Under the pieces are notes generated by a model. That model had not been told where the DNA came from. It searched no databases and was given only the letters and a program-made list of their open reading frames with translations. This document shows positions 55,434 through 63,824 of a DNA stretch of 64,000 bases, piece by piece. This DNA is from Sulfuricella denitrificans (GTDB taxonomy: Bacteria > Pseudomonadota > Gammaproteobacteria > Burkholderiales > Sulfuricellaceae), in NCBI GenBank assembly GCA_002632355.1, contig NSJJ01000013.1, positions 31,438 through 95,437 on the forward strand, given 5' to 3'. The position numbers were made by a program, and so were the translations under genes. Numbering within the stretch: the stretch's first letter is position 1; every line of letters begins with the position of its first letter.

Positions 55434-56747
55434 TTAAATTTGCCGACAACCTGGTCTCTTCGAAGAAACCTCTTCGTCGAAAAATTCACGGAACGTAATT
55501 ACGTTTATCTTGCCGTTGTAGCAAGTTTCCTTCGACTTTTTCAGCGACTCAGGCACAACCAGATGAATTCCCTGATTATTCATATCATCTATAGCAGCCG
55601 AAGATACCCGATCATCGACGGTAGCCAAGAACAGTGCGCAGTTGAATTTCTCCATTACCACCTGCTTCCAGCGCTCACGAAGGGTGGTTTTTGCCGAGAG
55701 TACCATCGCTTCTTCGAACTTCCGTTTCTTGGTCTTTAGAACCACAAGACTGGGCAGCACAAAGTCCGGGCGGCGGCCTCCCGTTACCGCTTGTTCTTCA
55801 AAAGCAATCCAGCCATCACGAAGAAGCCTTGAAATGTGTTGTTCAAAGGAGCGTCCCGCACGCGATTTTCGGTGCTGGCTAGCGCTCAAGAAAGTTGCGT
55901 CCAGATCGGGAAATCCACGCACGACTGAAGAAACAATATCTGCCCCACCACTGGTGATGATTCGGATTACCTCGGCAGCGCGGTAGCGTCGCTCCGCACG
56001 CTTGTAAAGCGAATACTCAATGTCCCGACTAATCTTCATGATCGCATCGCCAGGGTTTGGCATTTTGTATGGGCTCAAGTCTCCGAGATGGTGTTGCTGG
56101 AGAAAAACGCGTTGCGCCTCCGCCGCTAATGTTTCCGGTGCTGGCATTTTCGAAACTGATGCGATAAAAGCTGCTAACGATCCCATCTTGAGCGCTACAC
56201 TTAACTCGTCAACGAGTTGTTCGGTTTCATCCTTTTGGATTTTCAACGCATCCGCTGGATCAAATAGCCCATAGTGAAACTCGGCTCCCAAGTCAAACAT
56301 CGCCTCCAGCAGTTCCACCTCCTCGGAAGCAGAATCAACAATCATGAACCAGTGGTGAATATCATCGTCTGGTTCGCGCAGGGTTCCACCTATCATCAAT
56401 GATGCCGGCGTAAGTCCGGCAAACTCGCCTTTTGGCACCCCCGTAAAGTGCATCTCGGTGCCCTTATTCGAGTAGTGTTTCAAATTGGATAGCTTAATTT
56501 CCCCTGTTGCTGGCCAAAGTGTTTTGAATTGCGACTCAAAAATATGCGGCTTATCTTGATTAATATTCTTGAGTTGCGGAAAGAAGTCAGACTCTCGTAT
56601 TGCACGAGGAATGTACACGCCGTTTTGGTGTCCATTTTTACTTCCATCTGCCCAGCCGCAATCATTTCTGGAAAGTTTTTTAATCAGTAACTGGCGGCTT
56701 TTCCCTACCCACTCTTGAATGTCACTCCACTGATTAGCAAATGTCAT
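55434..56747 (-). CDS. EcoRII-type restriction endonuclease (CCWGG predicted)
   Basis: A 437-residue type IIE-like endonuclease. The C-terminal catalytic domain (~290-437) matches EcoRII: RAGRSFEQHI, FEEQAVTGGRRPDF (RPD at 326-328) and LSAKTTLRERWKQV with K353 as the probable PD-(D/E)xK lysine. The N-terminal ~200 residues would be the effector-DNA binding domain of the EcoRII class. The neighbouring Dcm-like methylase predicts recognition of CCWGG. The gene starts inside the vsr stop (4-base overlap), so it is last in a four-gene operon. Its base composition is visibly lower in GC than the surrounding core genes. Confidence 0.85.
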   Translation of the reverse strand: MTFANQWSDIQEWVGKSRQLLIKKLSRNDCGWADGSKNGHQNGVYIPRAIRESDFFPQLKNINQDKPHIFESQFKTLWPATGEIKLSNLKHYSNKGTEMHFTGVPKGEFAGLTPASLMIGGTLREPDDDIHHWFMIVDSASEEVELLEAMFDLGAEFHYGLFDPADALKIQKDETEQLVDELSVALKMGSLAAFIASVSKMPAPETLAAEAQRVFLQQHHLGDLSPYKMPNPGDAIMKISRDIEYSLYKRAERRYRAAEVIRIITSGGADIVSSVVRGFPDLDATFLSASQHRKSRAGRSFEQHISRLLRDGWIAFEEQAVTGGRRPDFVLPSLVVLKTKKRKFEEAMVLSAKTTLRERWKQVVMEKFNCALFLATVDDRVSSAAIDDMNNQGIHLVVPESLKKSKETCYNGKINVITFREFFDEEVSSKRPGCRQI

Positions 56748-57163
56748 TTAACTTCCCCAGTTATTTCCGAATAAAGCAAATCTAAACGCGCCATCCCTTC
56801 ACGCAACTCACATTCCCATACAACAAAAACTCGCCAACCAAGTCCAACCAATGCAGCAATTTGGTAAGAGTCTCGTGCTACATTTTCGGAGAGCTTGTTT
56901 GTCCAAAAATTCTCACGGCTGCTTGGCGTAGTTGCATATTTGCAACCAGAATGCCGATGCCAGAAACATCCATGCACAAAGACAACTGCATTGTATTTTG
57001 GAAAAACCAAATCGGGTTTTCCCGGCAACTTCTTGGCATGAAGCCTGAAGCGAAGCCCTTTGCCATGCAGATATTTTCTAACCAGAAGCTCTGGCTTGGT
57101 GTTCTTGCCCTGAATGCCAGCCATCATCCGGCTACGGGTAGCCGAATCAACAACGTCAACCAT
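56744..57163 (-). CDS. vsr: Very short patch repair endonuclease Vsr
   Basis: A 139-residue mismatch nicking enzyme that repairs T:G made by deamination of 5-methylcytosine at Dcm sites. Signatures: SATRSRMMAGIQGKNTKPE, PGKPDLVFPKYNAVVFVHGCFWHRH (catalytic Asp and His) and LGWRVFVVWECEL. The start MVDVVD is chosen because its ATG shares one base with the upstream stop (TGATG) and matches Vsr N-termini; an earlier Met lies 8 codons upstream. It overlaps the endonuclease gene by 4 bases. Confidence 0.93.
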   Translation of the reverse strand: MVDVVDSATRSRMMAGIQGKNTKPELLVRKYLHGKGLRFRLHAKKLPGKPDLVFPKYNAVVFVHGCFWHRHSGCKYATTPSSRENFWTNKLSENVARDSYQIAALVGLGWRVFVVWECELREGMARLDLLYSEITGEVK

Positions 57164-57444
57164 CAGGCATCCAGTTGAATGCCGCAAGCGGTCATGAAAA
57201 TCGGATAAGCAGCCTCAATCACCTTTTCGTGACCAATACCTTCCTCAAGTTCGTTTAGCAAGAAGCGCAATTCTTTCACCTCGCTACTCGAGAAGAGACG
57301 TTCACCGTTTGAGATGCGGATAATATCAGCGGGATCATCTTCGGGATGAAAAAGCAGATTGCCACATTGCATCTCCGAGAACCACAACAAAGCGCCATCA
57401 AAAGTGGTCTCTTGGAGTTTTGGAATACGTGATTGGGTATGCAT
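57163..57444 (-). CDS. Unrecognised 93-residue protein in the dcm-vsr operon
   Basis: A small acidic soluble protein with a predicted beta-rich first half (FDGALLWFSEMQCGNLLFHPEDDPADIIRI) and a helical second half (SSSEVKELRFLLNELEEGIGHEKVIEAAYPIFM). I do not recognise a family. It has an excellent AAGGAG ribosome site, begins 9 bases after dcm, and its stop overlaps the vsr start by one base, so it is very likely translated. Possible roles are control of the restriction system or a helper of Vsr; neither is supported beyond position. Confidence 0.7.
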   Translation of the reverse strand: MHTQSRIPKLQETTFDGALLWFSEMQCGNLLFHPEDDPADIIRISNGERLFSSSEVKELRFLLNELEEGIGHEKVIEAAYPIFMTACGIQLDA

Positions 57445-57453
57445 GATTTCTCC

Positions 57454-58728
57454 TTAAGCGGTTGCGTAATGAAGGGGTAATTCAGGTTCCAGGATATCAG
57501 CTTCCAGTATTGGTTGCATCAATCTTGCAACATGAGTCATGACATCAACAACAACAGAATTGCCAAACTGCTTATAAGCCCGCGTATCCGACACCGGAAT
57601 CCTGAACGAATCCGGGAAGCCCATCAGCCGTGCGCATTCGCGCGGCGTCAAACGCCGTGGATTGATATTCTCTCCCTGATAGACAAGGATTTCGGAACCG
57701 TCCTTGTAGTACCTCGCGGATAAGGTACGGGTGACGCTATCGGGCGTGACCAACCCGAAACCAAAGCCGTTGCCTTTGGCCCGGTGCTTCGCTGCATAGC
57801 CTTGCAAATAGGCCCATAATTTGTCGGTAAGTGTGTATTTGGGATCAACCTGCCGCCCCGCGTGGTTGAAAAAACGGTCCCCGTCCCACGCCAATCTAGG
57901 CTCGCTGCCATCGGTCTTGTGCAGGATTTCGCGTAATGTACGCCTACCCTTGTCGGGCAAAGGCAGCGCGTCGAAATCAAAGTTCACCGGTTCGCGAAAA
58001 CCGACTATGAGTATCCGCTCGCGATGCTGAGGCACGAAGTGGGCACCGTCGATCACGCGGGTATAAACGTGATAACCCAACTCAACTTCCAGCGTCCTGC
58101 GTATGACATCGAAGGTTCGCCCCTTGTCGTGCGAGACGAGGTTCTTGACGTTCTCCAGCAGAAAGGCACGGGGCCGTTTCTCATCGATAATGCGCGCGAC
58201 ATCGAAAAACAGGGTGCCTTGGGTTTCACAGGCGAAACCATGCGCCTTGCCTAAGGCATTCTTTTTACTGACCCCGGCAATGGAAAATGGCTGGCAGGGA
58301 AAACCGGCCAGCAGGACATCATGATCGGGGATGTCCGCTGCGGCCACTTGCGTGATATCGCCGTTGATCTGGTGGCCGCCGGGGTAATTGTCGGCATAGG
58401 TTTTCTGTGCGTAACTGTCCCACTCGCTGGTAAACACGCAATGCCCGCCCAAACCTTCGAAGGCCATGCGGATGCCACCAATACCGGCAAAGAGGTCGAT
58501 GAACGTGAACCGGGCATCGTCAGCAAACGGCAATTCCAGTGGCAGGAGACGTTGCAGGCCGAATGCGTAATGTGCCGGTACTGACTGTTCAACTACCCAG
58601 CGCCGGACTGTGCGGGCATCTACACCCAAGTGACGGGCGATCTCCGCTTGCTTGTGGGTCTTTAGCGCAGCGGTGAGGTAGTTTGCCGCAATGTCCCGGT
58701 CTGGGCCTGTGTGGAAGACTGTAGCCAT
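57454..58728 (-). CDS. dcm: Dcm-like DNA (cytosine-5) methyltransferase, CCWGG predicted
   Basis: A 424-residue m5C methylase. An N-terminal helix-turn-helix-like segment (~20-48, [21 protein letters not shown]) precedes motif [19 protein letters not shown], motif [11 protein letters not shown] with catalytic C145, motif VI ENVKNL, motif [15 protein letters not shown] and motif X GNSVVVDV. The target-recognition end ([43 protein letters not shown]) closely follows E. coli Dcm, hence the CCWGG prediction. It protects host DNA from the EcoRII-type nuclease encoded downstream. AAGGAG precedes the ATG. Confidence 0.93.
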   Translation of the reverse strand: MATVFHTGPDRDIAANYLTAALKTHKQAEIARHLGVDARTVRRWVVEQSVPAHYAFGLQRLLPLELPFADDARFTFIDLFAGIGGIRMAFEGLGGHCVFTSEWDSYAQKTYADNYPGGHQINGDITQVAAADIPDHDVLLAGFPCQPFSIAGVSKKNALGKAHGFACETQGTLFFDVARIIDEKRPRAFLLENVKNLVSHDKGRTFDVIRRTLEVELGYHVYTRVIDGAHFVPQHRERILIVGFREPVNFDFDALPLPDKGRRTLREILHKTDGSEPRLAWDGDRFFNHAGRQVDPKYTLTDKLWAYLQGYAAKHRAKGNGFGFGLVTPDSVTRTLSARYYKDGSEILVYQGENINPRRLTPRECARLMGFPDSFRIPVSDTRAYKQFGNSVVVDVMTHVARLMQPILEADILEPELPLHYATA

Positions 58729-58760
58729 GGCGAACTCCTTATCTGGGAATAATAGCGGAC

Positions 58761-58788
58761 ATTATGCCCTTGTTTATCCCTTTTGCAA
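58761..58788 (-). promoter_or_regulatory. Sigma70-like promoter of dcm
   Basis: On the minus strand TTGCAA, 16 bases, CATAAT, with the dcm ATG about 33 bases downstream of the -10. No copy of CCWGG lies in the promoter, so methylation of its own site is not an obvious control here. Confidence 0.45.
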
Positions 58789-58918
58789 CTCTCATTGAAA
58801 CGGCATGGACAAATCCAGTAAAACGAGGGTTCATGCCGCTGGCGGGTCGTGGAATGTATGGCGCGCTAGCGAAGGCGTGGGGCTTGTGGGGTTTTGTGGC
58901 AAGCCCCATGGCTGTCGC

Positions 58919-58952
58919 GCCATTGTTCCGGCTTTAGCCGGTTTACAATGGC
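58919..58952. repeat. REP-like palindrome, copy 1
   Basis: A two-part hairpin: outer stem GCCATTGT / ACAATGGC and inner stem CCGGCT / AGCCGG around TT. The core ATTGT-(T)-CCGGCTTTAGCCGG recurs in inverted orientation at 60145-60163, on the other side of the toxin-antitoxin genes. No T-run, so not a simple terminator. Confidence 0.6.
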
Positions 58953-58999
58953 GGCGATGCCCGCACGGGAGAGCGGTCAAGGTAGCAGTCCTGAACCAC

Positions 59000-59028
59000 T
59001 TGAAATTATGGATTGCAATACATATGCT
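59000..59028 (+). promoter_or_regulatory. Promoter of the toxin-antitoxin operon
   Basis: TTGAAA (59000-59005), 17 bases, TATGCT (59023-59028). The toxin ATG follows 20 bases later without a Shine-Dalgarno site, so the leader is short and the toxin may be poorly translated. Confidence 0.45.
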
Positions 59029-59048
59029 TTTAACGGCATACTCCACTT

Positions 59049-59435
59049 ATGAGCTGGACTATTCTTTTTCACGATGACTTTGAAACCGAGGTTCAGGGGT
59101 TGCCCCTAGCGCTCCAGGATGAAATGCTGGCGCATGCCATCCTGTTGCGCGAGTTTGGGCCGAATCTCGGCAGGCCGACCGTGGATGGACTCAAGGGCTC
59201 CAGACACGCCAACATGAAGGAGCTGCGCTTTAGCTGGGAAGGCGAGGTTTGGCGCATCGCTTTCGCATTCGACCCAAAACGCCAGGCCATCCTGCTGGTA
59301 GGTGGCAACAAGGGTGGCGCGGATCAACGGCGATTCTACAAACGCTTGATCGCCATCGCCGATGCGCGTTTTGACCAGCACTTGGCAGCACAACAGGAAA
59401 CTGTAAAGGAGCACAAACATGGCAAAAAATCTTGA
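59049..59435 (+). CDS. RelE/HigB-type toxin (Gp49-like)
   Basis: A 128-residue member of the RelE/ParE superfamily, phage Gp49/HigB branch. Seen are the start TILFHDDFETEVQGLP, the central GLKGSRHANMKELRF and the EVWRIAFAFDPKRQAILLVGGNKGG strand pair followed by the RRFYKRLIAIADARF helix. Such toxins cleave mRNA on ribosomes. The gene overlaps the following antitoxin by 17 bases, with toxin first, as in HigBA systems. Confidence 0.87.
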   Translation: MSWTILFHDDFETEVQGLPLALQDEMLAHAILLREFGPNLGRPTVDGLKGSRHANMKELRFSWEGEVWRIAFAFDPKRQAILLVGGNKGGADQRRFYKRLIAIADARFDQHLAAQQETVKEHKHGKKS

Positions 59436-59778
59436 CCAGATCATGGCTGATCTGCCCACCGAGCGCCGGGCGACGATCGAGGCACGCGCCGCCGAGCTGG
59501 CCACACTTAAAGACTTGCGCCAAGCCGTGGCGCAGACACAGGAAGAATTGGCCACAGCCTTGGGGGTTGGCCAGGATACAATTTCCCGCTTGGAGAAGCG
59601 CAGCGACATGCTGCTTTCCACCCTGCGCCGCTATGTCGAAGCCATGGGAGGGAAGCTGGAGCTAGTTGCACAATTCCCTGATCGCCCACCTCTGATAATC
59701 GACCACCTGGCGGGTGAAGCGTCACCCCGCCAGGCGCATAAAGCGCGCAGCCCGATACCCAGCAAGGCACACGCCTAA
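59419..59778 (+). CDS. XRE-family antitoxin (HigA-like)
   Basis: A 119-residue antitoxin with an XRE helix-turn-helix at ~45-85 (AQTQEELATALGVGQDTISRLEKRSDMLLSTLRRYVEAMGG). It should bind the overlapping toxin and repress the operon. The C-terminal ~25 residues are Pro/Arg/Ala-rich and probably unordered. GGAG (in AAAGGAGCACAAAC) precedes the ATG. Confidence 0.88.
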   Translation: MAKNLDQIMADLPTERRATIEARAAELATLKDLRQAVAQTQEELATALGVGQDTISRLEKRSDMLLSTLRRYVEAMGGKLELVAQFPDRPPLIIDHLAGEASPRQAHKARSPIPSKAHA

Positions 59779-59794
59779 AGTAGACAAGACAGTC

Positions 59795-60130
59795 ATGGCA
59801 AAGACGATTGAAACGGTAGATGCAGGCAGCGGCGACGTATTCCGCGATCTGGGCTATGCCGATGCGGGGGAACGCAAACTGCGCGTGCAGCTTGCCATGC
59901 GTGTCAACGAAATCATCAAGGACAAGCGCCTCACCCAAGCTACTGCGGCAGCGCTGTTCGGCATTCCCCAACCCCATGTCTCGGAACTCAAGCATTTCAA
60001 GCTCAATCGCTTCTCCTCCGAACGGCTGCTGCATTTCATGACACAACTCGACCGCGATGTCGAAATCGTCATTCGTCCACGGGATGCCGCCCACCCCACG
60101 GGCCAGCTATCGGTGCTGTTCGCGGTTTGA
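59795..60130 (+). CDS. Second XRE/HigA-like helix-turn-helix protein
   Basis: A 111-residue protein of the HTH_37/HigA type, different from the preceding antitoxin: DVFRDLGYADAGERKLRVQLAMRVNEIIKDKRLTQATAAALFGIPQPHVSELKHFK, then RLLHFMTQLDRDVEIVIRP. It begins 16 bases after the first antitoxin. It may regulate the locus, act as a third component, or be the orphan of a second toxin-antitoxin pair whose toxin was lost. Confidence 0.85.
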   Translation: MAKTIETVDAGSGDVFRDLGYADAGERKLRVQLAMRVNEIIKDKRLTQATAAALFGIPQPHVSELKHFKLNRFSSERLLHFMTQLDRDVEIVIRPRDAAHPTGQLSVLFAV

Positions 60131-60144
60131 GTCCAGGAACATCC

Positions 60145-60163
60145 GGCTAAAGCCGGACAATCT
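60145..60163. repeat. REP-like palindrome, copy 2 (inverted)
   Basis: CCGGCTAAAGCCGG followed by ACAAT, the reverse complement of the core of the palindrome at 58922-58941. The two copies bracket the three toxin-antitoxin genes and lie 15 bases beyond the last one. Confidence 0.6.
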
Positions 60164-60232
60164 GGGGGTATTGTTGGGGATATTTGTTGAAAATCTCACC
60201 TTGGCGTTTTTAATTTTTGTTGACGTCTCATC

Positions 60233-60397
60233 ATGGGCGCCATTTTCAAGGCAATCTCGAAACTCAGGGGCTTTAACATCATGGAAATTCAGCGCATGAA
60301 AGCGTTCGCGCAGCTCCTCAGACTTGGAAATAACTTAAATTTGCTTAAAACCGGATACTTCGCTGTCGAGAATCGAGACGGGGAGAATAATCGGTGA
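60233..60397 (+). CDS. Possible 54-residue leader ORF coupled to pldA
   Basis: An ATG-initiated frame of 55 codons (MGAIFKAISKLRGFNIMEIQ..., basic and amphipathic) ends in TGA that overlaps the GTG start of pldA as GTGA, the form of a translationally coupled pair. No Shine-Dalgarno site precedes it and codon choice is not distinctive, so this may be chance. If real, it would be a membrane-active-looking small peptide or a leader controlling the phospholipase. Confidence 0.25.
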   Translation: MGAIFKAISKLRGFNIMEIQRMKAFAQLLRLGNNLNLLKTGYFAVENRDGENNR

Positions 60398-61413
60398 ATA
60401 AAGCACGCTTTATGCTTTTACTATCCGGCATGTTGCCACTATTGGCCACCGGGGCAGATTACGAAAAATGCGCTGTCATTGTTCCGGATATCGAACGCCT
60501 TGCCTGCTATGACCAGACCGCCGCACAGGCCATAAAGGCGTCTCCGGCACTCGCCGGACCCAGCCAAAAAATATCAGGGCAACGTCCAGAAACACTAGCG
60601 GAAACAGACTCATTTATTGGCAGGCGATGGGAACTGGACAAAGCATCAAAAAAAGGGACTTTCCGTTTTCGCGAATACAAGCCGGTCTATATTCTGCCAT
60701 TTCACTATAGCAACAACCCCAATCAGTCACCGGCTTCGCCAGCACCAGATCATTCCATTATTTCATCCATGCCTGTTGGAAACACCGACGTCAAATACCA
60801 GTTAAGTTTCAAAACCAAGTTATGGGAGGACGCTCTCGGCGACAATGGTGACCTGTGGTTTGCATATACGCAGCAGTCTCACTGGCTACTTTATAACCCG
60901 CAAGTCTCTTCGCCATTCCGTGAAACCAATTACGAGCCTGAGTTGATATTTACCCTGCGTACAGATGTCGATCTGCCTGGAGAAATGCGCTGGCGCATGC
61001 TGAACCTGGGACTGTCACATCAATCGAATGGACGCGGGCTGCCACTTTCACGAAGCTGGAACCGGGTCTATGCCCAGCTCGGTTTCGAACGCGAGAACTT
61101 CACTATATTCCTGCGTCCCTGGCTGCGCCTGCCCGAATCCAGCGAGAAAGACGACAACCCAGACATTACTCGTTACATGGGCAACGGCGATGTCCTGCTT
61201 AACTACCGGAGTGGCGAGAATACCTACTCTGCTCTGGGGCACGTCAGCCCCAGCACGGGCCATGGCGCCTTGCAACTGAGCTGGGGATTCCCAATTTCAA
61301 AAACGCTCAAGGGCTATGTCCAGGCATTCAGCGGCTATGGCGAGAGCCTGATCGATTACAACCATAAACAAACCAGCCTTGGTATCGGTTTCTCCTTGCA
61401 GGAGTGGCGCTAG
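60394..61413 (+). CDS. pldA: Outer-membrane phospholipase A (OMPLA)
   Basis: A 339-residue outer-membrane enzyme. Signal peptide ~1-20, an ~80-residue N-terminal extension, then the 12-strand barrel ending in an aromatic-rich strand (LGIGFSLQEWR). Catalytic H209 and S211 in GLSHQSNGRG and N223 in SRSWNRVYAQ match the known His-Ser-Asn triad and calcium site. It hydrolyses phospholipids misplaced in the outer leaflet. GTG is the start; GGGGAG lies about 10 bases upstream. Confidence 0.92.
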   Translation: MNKARFMLLLSGMLPLLATGADYEKCAVIVPDIERLACYDQTAAQAIKASPALAGPSQKISGQRPETLAETDSFIGRRWELDKASKKGTFRFREYKPVYILPFHYSNNPNQSPASPAPDHSIISSMPVGNTDVKYQLSFKTKLWEDALGDNGDLWFAYTQQSHWLLYNPQVSSPFRETNYEPELIFTLRTDVDLPGEMRWRMLNLGLSHQSNGRGLPLSRSWNRVYAQLGFERENFTIFLRPWLRLPESSEKDDNPDITRYMGNGDVLLNYRSGENTYSALGHVSPSTGHGALQLSWGFPISKTLKGYVQAFSGYGESLIDYNHKQTSLGIGFSLQEWR

Positions 61414-61481
61414 GCATGGGCTGTATCTTTCGCTTCTCGGGTCACCCCGGAGCAAGCTTTATTTCCTGAGAGAAAATAGTC

Positions 61482-63824
61482 ATGAGCACTGAACAGATAC
61501 CTGGCTACTGCGCCCTGTGCATCTCACGTTGCGGCTGTATCGGCACGGTTCAGGACGGCATTCTTACACGAGTCGATCCTGATCCGCAGCACCCCACCGG
61601 GCGGGCCCTCTGCGTCAAGGCCAAGGCCGCGCCGGAAGCGGTATATCACCCCGGGCGCATTCTGCACCCGCTGCGCCGCACCCGCCCCAAGGGTTCGGCT
61701 GACCCCGGCTGGGAGCAGATTTCATGGGATGAAGCGCTCGACCTGGTGGCGGACAAGGTGCGTCACACCATCGATCGGCACGGCGCCAGCGGCCTGGCTT
61801 TCGGCGTGGCCACGCCGAGCGGGACGGCGGTTGCCGACAGCTTCGCCTGGATCCACCGCCTCGCCCATGCCTGCAAAAGTCCCAACCTGGTGTTCGCCAC
61901 CGAAAACTGCAACTGGCACAAGGATTTTGCCCCGGCCTACACCTTCGGCGCGGGCATCGGCATGCCCGATTACGAGCATACCGGCTGTATCCTGCTGTGG
62001 GGCTTCAACCCGGCCACGTCCTGGCTCTCGCAGGCCACGGCAGTGCGGGAAGCGCAGAAGCGCGGCGCGAAGTTGATCGTGGTGGACCCGCGCCATGCCG
62101 GACTGGCGGGCGCCGCCGACCTGTGGCTGCGGCCCAGACCGGGGAGCGACGGGGCGCTGGCCATGGGCCTTGCAAATGCATTGCTGGAGAGCGAACGGTT
62201 CGACCGCGATTTCGTCCTGCGCTGGAGCGATGCGCCCTTTCTGGTGGCGGAGGAAACCGGGCAGCCGCTGACTGCGGCCGACCTGGAGACTGGCGGAGAC
62301 CCGAAGTGTTTCGTCGCCTGGGATCTCGCCGCAAATCGCGCTGTGGCCTGCCCTCAACGCCCGCCCAATCCCCATAACGAGGCAGCACTCGCACTGGAGG
62401 GGCGCTGGACTGTGCATACCGTACGCGGCCCGGTGCTCTGCCGCCCGGTATTCGAGCGCCTTGCCGGACGCTGCCGTGCCTGGCCTGTGGAAAGAGTTGC
62501 CGAAGTGACCGGCATTCCGGCAGATCAGGTCAGCGAAGCGGCACGCCTCATTTCAGATCACCTGCCCCTGTCCTTCTTCACCTGGACCGGCACCTGCCAG
62601 CACACCAATGCCACACAGAGCGGGCGCGCCATCTCCGCGCTGTACGTCCTCACCGGCTGCATCGACGCTCCCGGCGGCAACGTCTGGTTCAGCAAGCCGC
62701 CGGTAGCCGATGTCGCGGGCTTCGAATCGGTAACGCCGGAGGAACGCGCATTGACCCTCGGCCTCGGCCAGCGCCCCCACGGCCCGCCACAGAAAGGCTG
62801 GGTGACAACGCGCGACCTGTTCCGCGCCATCGCCGAGAAACAGCCCTACCCGGTTTCCTGTTTCATTTCTTTCGGCAGCAATTTCCTGCTCTCCAAGCCG
62901 GACACCCGCCTGGCGCAAGAGGCACTTGAGAAACTTGATTTCCTTGTCCTGGCCGAGCTTTTCGAGACGCCCACGGCACGCCATGCAGACCTGCTCCTGC
63001 CGGTCTGCACCGCTTGGGAGCGCGAGGGACTGCAGGCGGGGTTCCAGGTCAGTGCGGCAGCCGATGCGCACCTGCAGCTTCGCCCCGCCTTTGTGCCACC
63101 CCAGGGGGAAAGCCGCTCCGATACCTGGATCGTGTTCGAACTGGCCAAGCGCCTTGGACTCGCCGAGGAGTTCTTCGAAGGCGACCCCAGCAAGGGTCTG
63201 GAGCATGTGCTGGCACCGGCCGGCATCACCGCCGAACGCCTGCGCGCCGAGCGGCGAGGCGTTGCGCTGCCGCTGGAAACCCGCTACCGCAAATATCAGG
63301 AAAATGGCTTCGCCACGCCCAGCGGACGAATCGAATTTTACAGCGAAAGATTGCGTGCCGCGGCGCAGGACCCGCTGCCCGATTTCGTCGCTCCGTGCGT
63401 GCCGCGCGACGTGGATTTTCCCCTTACCCTGACCACGGCAAAATGGCCGCAGTATTGCCACAGCCAGCAGCGCAACCAGCCTTCGCTGCGGCGCCGCATG
63501 CCCGAACCGCTGCTGGAAATTCATCCGGAGACGGCAGCGGCGCGTGGCATCCGCGAGGGCGACTGGATTGAAGTGGCGACGGCGACCGCCCGCATGCGCG
63601 CCCGCGCCCGGCTGGACAAACACCTTGACCCGGAAGTGGTTTGCGCCCAGTACGGCTGGTGGCAGTATGCGGATGGAGCGGGAGATGCCAACCGACTGAT
63701 CGACGGCGAATATTTCGACCCGGTGGCGGGCTCGAACAGCCTGCGTTACTTCCCCTGCGAAGTCAGATTGGGCGAGGCACTGCCCTCGTCCCTCGCAACG
63801 GATGCCGCTTCAAACCCCCTCTGA
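61482..63824 (+). CDS. Molybdopterin oxidoreductase, Cys-ligated, substrate unknown
   Basis: A 780-residue DMSO-reductase-superfamily enzyme. The N-terminal 4Fe-4S site is C10, C13, C17, C44. The Mo/W ligand is probably C143 in TENCNWHKD, as in Nap- and formate-dehydrogenase-like enzymes with Cys or Sec. Two MGD-binding domains follow, including the TGTCQHTNATQSGRA block and a C-terminal molybdopterin dinucleotide domain (~650-770). There is no Tat signal, so it is cytosolic. No partner subunit is in the window. Substrate cannot be assigned; nitrate, formate and hydratase-type (acetylene) relatives share this layout. The last residues (SNPL) come from a repeat element. Confidence 0.88.
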   Translation: MSTEQIPGYCALCISRCGCIGTVQDGILTRVDPDPQHPTGRALCVKAKAAPEAVYHPGRILHPLRRTRPKGSADPGWEQISWDEALDLVADKVRHTIDRHGASGLAFGVATPSGTAVADSFAWIHRLAHACKSPNLVFATENCNWHKDFAPAYTFGAGIGMPDYEHTGCILLWGFNPATSWLSQATAVREAQKRGAKLIVVDPRHAGLAGAADLWLRPRPGSDGALAMGLANALLESERFDRDFVLRWSDAPFLVAEETGQPLTAADLETGGDPKCFVAWDLAANRAVACPQRPPNPHNEAALALEGRWTVHTVRGPVLCRPVFERLAGRCRAWPVERVAEVTGIPADQVSEAARLISDHLPLSFFTWTGTCQHTNATQSGRAISALYVLTGCIDAPGGNVWFSKPPVADVAGFESVTPEERALTLGLGQRPHGPPQKGWVTTRDLFRAIAEKQPYPVSCFISFGSNFLLSKPDTRLAQEALEKLDFLVLAELFETPTARHADLLLPVCTAWEREGLQAGFQVSAAADAHLQLRPAFVPPQGESRSDTWIVFELAKRLGLAEEFFEGDPSKGLEHVLAPAGITAERLRAERRGVALPLETRYRKYQENGFATPSGRIEFYSERLRAAAQDPLPDFVAPCVPRDVDFPLTLTTAKWPQYCHSQQRNQPSLRRRMPEPLLEIHPETAAARGIREGDWIEVATATARMRARARLDKHLDPEVVCAQYGWWQYADGAGDANRLIDGEYFDPVAGSNSLRYFPCEVRLGEALPSSLATDAASNPL

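Larger units (their letters stand above)
58729..59048. other. Intergenic region between dcm and the toxin gene, 320 bp
   Basis: The divergent gap holds a dcm promoter candidate near its left end, a strong palindrome in the middle and a toxin-operon promoter candidate at the right end, each listed separately. A run of G/C-rich sequence around 58830-58920 (ggcttgtggggttttgtggcaagcccc) can also fold into a weaker hairpin. No gene is supported. Confidence 0.6.

Noticed and set aside
55250..58760. Attachment-site duplication of the tmRNA 3' end marking an integrated element
   Set aside because: I looked for a second copy of the T-arm/acceptor end (GGTTCGATTCCCGCC...) downstream and found none, and no integrase gene is present.
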